Positions 62,098-64,000 of a DNA stretch of 64,000 bases are shown one piece after another. Origin of the DNA: Halopiger aswanensis. Its GTDB lineage: Archaea; Halobacteriota; Halobacteria; Halobacteriales; Natrialbaceae. The DNA lies in contig NZ_RAPO01000003.1 in the NCBI RefSeq assembly GCF_003610195.1, forward strand, positions 558,001 to 622,000. The letters run 5' to 3'. A program made the position numbers and the translations under genes. How positions within the stretch are numbered: position 1 is the stretch's first letter; every line of letters begins with the position of its first letter. The notes below the pieces were generated by a model. The model was not told where the DNA came from and searched no databases. It worked only from the letters and a program-made list of their open reading frames with translations.

Positions 62098-62754
62098 ATG
62101 ACGACGCTCGAGGCAGTTCGCGACCGCGCCCGGACGTACTTCGAGGATGCACCGCCGGCCCACGACTGGCACCACGTTCGGCGGGTCGGGGCGCTCGCCG
62201 AGACGTTGATCGATCGCCACCCCGACGGGGACGCCGTCGACGAGCGCGTCGTTACCCTCGCCGTCTTCCTCCACGATATCGGCCGGGAGCGCGAGGACCG
62301 CGGCGAGATCGACGACCACGCGACCTGGGGTGCGAGGGAGGCCGGCGACATCCTCGCGGACGTCGGCGTCGACGCGGAGACCGCCGAACGCGTCCAGCAC
62401 TGCGTTCGCACCCACCGGTACTCGAACGCCCTCGAACCCGAGATGCTCGAGGCGAAACTCGTCTCGGACGCGGACAACTTAGACGCGCTCGGCGCGGTCG
62501 GGCTCGCTCGCGTGTTCGCCCACGGCGGTGCGGTCGGCTCGCCGATTCACGCCAGGCGCGCCAGTAATGGTGCTGACGAACGGGCCGCCGACGTAGAGCC
62601 GGCGGAGGCGCAGTACGACCACATTCACGAGAAGATCCTCGACCTTCCGGCGCGGATGTACACCGACCCCGGTCGGGAGCTCGCTGCGGACCGCGCAGCG
62701 TTCGTCCGCGAGTACGTACAGCGGTTCGACGCCGAAGTGGCGGGCGAGCAGTAG
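62098..62754 (+). CDS. HD-domain phosphohydrolase
   Basis: 218 residues from MTTLEAVRDRARTYFEDAPP. H-HD-D metal site: HDWHHVRRV, TLAVFLHDIGRER, later HTHRYS and VSDADNLDALG. Hydrolyses a phosphoester, such as a nucleotide; substrate unknown. Not fused to a sensor domain, and no GGDEF seen. Confidence 0.9.
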   Translation: MTTLEAVRDRARTYFEDAPPAHDWHHVRRVGALAETLIDRHPDGDAVDERVVTLAVFLHDIGREREDRGEIDDHATWGAREAGDILADVGVDAETAERVQHCVRTHRYSNALEPEMLEAKLVSDADNLDALGAVGLARVFAHGGAVGSPIHARRASNGADERAADVEPAEAQYDHIHEKILDLPARMYTDPGRELAADRAAFVREYVQRFDAEVAGEQ

Positions 62755-62815
62755 CGGGCCGAGGGTCGCTCGCGAGCAGTCGATACGTATCAAACAACAA
62801 GAAACCCGCGGAGGA

Positions 62816-62820
62816 TTTTT
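62816..62820 (+). terminator. T5 tract after HD gene
   Basis: TTTTT 62 bp after the HD stop at 62754, preceding the next start; weak oligo-T terminator candidate. Confidence 0.3.
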
Positions 62821-62862
62821 CCCGATCCCGTCGGTACTAGGACGATGCCGAGGTGAGAACGT

Positions 62863-63117
62863 ATGTACGAGAAACCCATCGGCAGTCCCCAACGGGATCC
62901 GTTCGACGCCCTGGTCGACGTTCTCGCCGCGGCCAGCCGGTACGACCTCCTGCTCGGGGCCGTTCCGGTTGCGTTCGCGGTTGCACTGGTCGTCGCGACC
63001 GTGACGAGCGTGTCACTGGTCGAAGCGATGCTCGTCGCGGCGATCATCGGCGTGCTCGTCATCGTCGATGGCTGCTATCGTAACCCCCCGATCGACCGAG
63101 ACCAGGGGTCGACGTAG
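62863..63117 (+). CDS. small two-span membrane protein
   Basis: 84 residues. Hydrophobic segments YDLLLGAVPVAFAVALVVAT and VEAMLVAAIIGVLVIVDGCY, with a polar head and tail. Function unknown. Confidence 0.65.
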   Translation: MYEKPIGSPQRDPFDALVDVLAAASRYDLLLGAVPVAFAVALVVATVTSVSLVEAMLVAAIIGVLVIVDGCYRNPPIDRDQGST

Positions 63118-63234
63118 CGGTATCGACCACCAACCGCTTCCCAGCGCCGAGGACGTGCAACCGTTTTCCGATCCACTGGTTGCGATTTGCCCGGACGGAC
63201 CGGTCTCCGATCAATGGAATCACCGGTCTTGACA

Positions 63235-63243
63235 AGTTATTTG
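63235..63243 (+). promoter_or_regulatory. TATA box for upstream ORF and heme-NO-binding gene
   Basis: AGTTATTTG about 30 bp before the ATG of the 25-codon frame at 63269; also 110 bp before the H-NOX start. Confidence 0.45.
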
Positions 63244-63268
63244 CCCGCTCGCTCCATTTTTCGTCGTA

Positions 63269-63346
63269 ATGTCGTCTGCGCTGAACGCACTCAGCGAGTC
63301 GAGCGGGGGCTCGCAGCAAGTGGGATGCTCCGTGGGGGGAGCCTGA
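63269..63346 (+). CDS. candidate 25-codon leader peptide upstream of the heme-NO-binding gene
   Basis: Frame MSSALNALSESSGGSQQVGC followed by SVGGA and TGA at 63344-63346. It lies at the leaderless position 30 bp after a TATA box and stops 2 nt before the GTG of the next gene, so ribosomes finishing it could restart there. It is Ser/Gly-rich with one Cys. No homology known. It may alternatively be plain 5' leader. Confidence 0.4.
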   Translation: MSSALNALSESSGGSQQVGCSVGGA

Positions 63347-63348
63347 GC

Positions 63349-63906
63349 GTGCACGGAATCATCTTAAAGGGGCTCAAGGATTTCGTCACCGAAGAGTACG
63401 ACGAGGAGACCTGGACGGCACTCCACGAGGCCGCTGGGTTGCGAACGCGGCTGTACGTCCCCGTTACGGAGTACCCCGACGAGATCGTCCTCGAGTTGGT
63501 CGACGCGGCGACCGACCTGACCGGCCTCGAGGAGGAGGCGCTGCTGGCCGCGTTCGGTCGCTTCCTCGTGCCACACCTGCTCTCGACGTACGGCGTGCAC
63601 GTCGACCGCGAGTGGACCGGCCTCGAGTTGATCGCCAACGTCGAAACGTACATCCACGAGGCGTTGCGCGCGAAGCAAACCGGCGAGTTCACGCCGCCGG
63701 AACTGCGAACGCGCCGCGTCGACGACCGCCGGGTCGCGCTCGCCTACGAGTCCGATCGCGGCCTCTGTGCGCTCGCCCGGGGGCTCCTCGAGGGGATCGC
63801 GGACTACTACGACGAACCGCTGCACATCGAACAGCGCCGCTGTATGCACGAGGGGGCGGACTGCTGTGTCTTCGTAGTGACGCGCCGACGAGCGGACGGC
63901 GCTTAG
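63349..63906 (+). CDS. heme-NO-binding (H-NOX-like) protein
   Basis: 185 residues with a GTG start (VHGIILKGLKDFVTEEYDEE). H-NOX features include GIILKGLKDFV, YPD, FGRFLVPHLLSTYG, the proximal-His region TYIHEALR, and YxSxR in AYESDRGLCAL, ending CMHEGADCCVFVV. Such domains bind heme and sense NO or O2. A GGGGGGAG stretch about 10 nt upstream could act as ribosome-binding site. No kinase or chemotaxis gene is seen before the window ends. Confidence 0.85.
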   Translation: MHGIILKGLKDFVTEEYDEETWTALHEAAGLRTRLYVPVTEYPDEIVLELVDAATDLTGLEEEALLAAFGRFLVPHLLSTYGVHVDREWTGLELIANVETYIHEALRAKQTGEFTPPELRTRRVDDRRVALAYESDRGLCALARGLLEGIADYYDEPLHIEQRRCMHEGADCCVFVVTRRRADGA

Positions 63907-64000
63907 GCTGTTTGACGGCGACCGGATCCGAACCGGTCGTCCGTCCGGGGCGACGGACGCCGCCGACCGCCCCGGTCGGAACCCTTTTCGGTCGACCCAC

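Overview
The window is chromosomal DNA from a halophilic archaeon (class Halobacteria). I infer this from the high G+C, the strongly acidic proteins, the lipobox and twin-arginine lipoproteins, archaeal information-processing genes (Ffh/SRP54, FtsY, prefoldin alpha, aIF6, ribosomal proteins L39e, L31e and L18a/LX, ThpR), AT-rich TATA boxes about 28-30 bp upstream of leaderless starts, HTH_10 and other haloarchaeal regulators, and a gamma-glutamylcysteine ligase. The gene set looks Natrialbales-like, but genus cannot be fixed from the sequence alone.

Layout. 0-9 kb: a sulfur cluster (truncated YeeE/YedE transporter, TusA, rhodanese), then an XPD/DinG-type helicase, a CDF metal exporter, a phosphodiesterase, threonine aldolase and a methyltransferase. 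9-18 kb: an HTH_10 regulator, membrane proteins, an M29 aminopeptidase followed by a decayed copy of its own 3' end, a phosphate transporter, a stress protein, an SDR, a cupredoxin-like lipoprotein and a thiE-thiM operon. 18-33 kb: a ferritin-like protein, a divergent pair of double-domain rhodaneses, a DoxX protein, two aldo/keto reductases, a flavin disulfide reductase, a DUF106 protein, Usp proteins, an orphan HicB-like protein, ffh and a UPF0200-UPF0201 pair.

33.6-37.4 kb is different. It holds an intron-containing tRNA-Arg(UCU), a 23-bp duplication of the tRNA 3' end (an att-type scar), an isolated pilin gene, and five broken genes (two split by single TAG codons, one by a 2-nt CG insertion, one by two stops, one by frameshifts). 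This looks like a decaying integration hot spot. 37.4-45 kb: a C45-type acyltransferase/hydrolase, gamma-glutamylcysteine ligase divergent from a three-gene electrophile-detoxification-like operon, an exported 18-residue-repeat protein, a PAP2 phosphatase and a VTT/DedA-type protein.

45-49 kb holds what I consider the most interesting system: a siroheme nitrite/sulfite reductase whose 3' end overlaps a two-cluster FrhB-type F420-dehydrogenase gene. Together they suggest a split F420H2-dependent sulfite or nitrite reductase, preceded by an elaborate inverted-repeat leader. 49-57 kb is the conserved archaeal rpl39e-rpl31e-aif6 and rpl18a-pfdA-ftsY region plus an exported HExxH protein, ThpR, a TPR protein and DUF424. 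57-64 kb: an ABC-2 exporter, a zinc-ribbon membrane protein, SufS, a winged-helix-like protein, an HD hydrolase and a heme-NO-binding (H-NOX-like) protein preceded by a possible 25-codon leader peptide.

Sulfur and thiol handling recurs across the window (YeeE-TusA-rhodanese, two thiosulfate-sulfurtransferase-like proteins, SufS, siroheme reductase, GshA, flavin disulfide reductase). No CRISPR array, rRNA, intact insertion sequence or integrase gene was seen.
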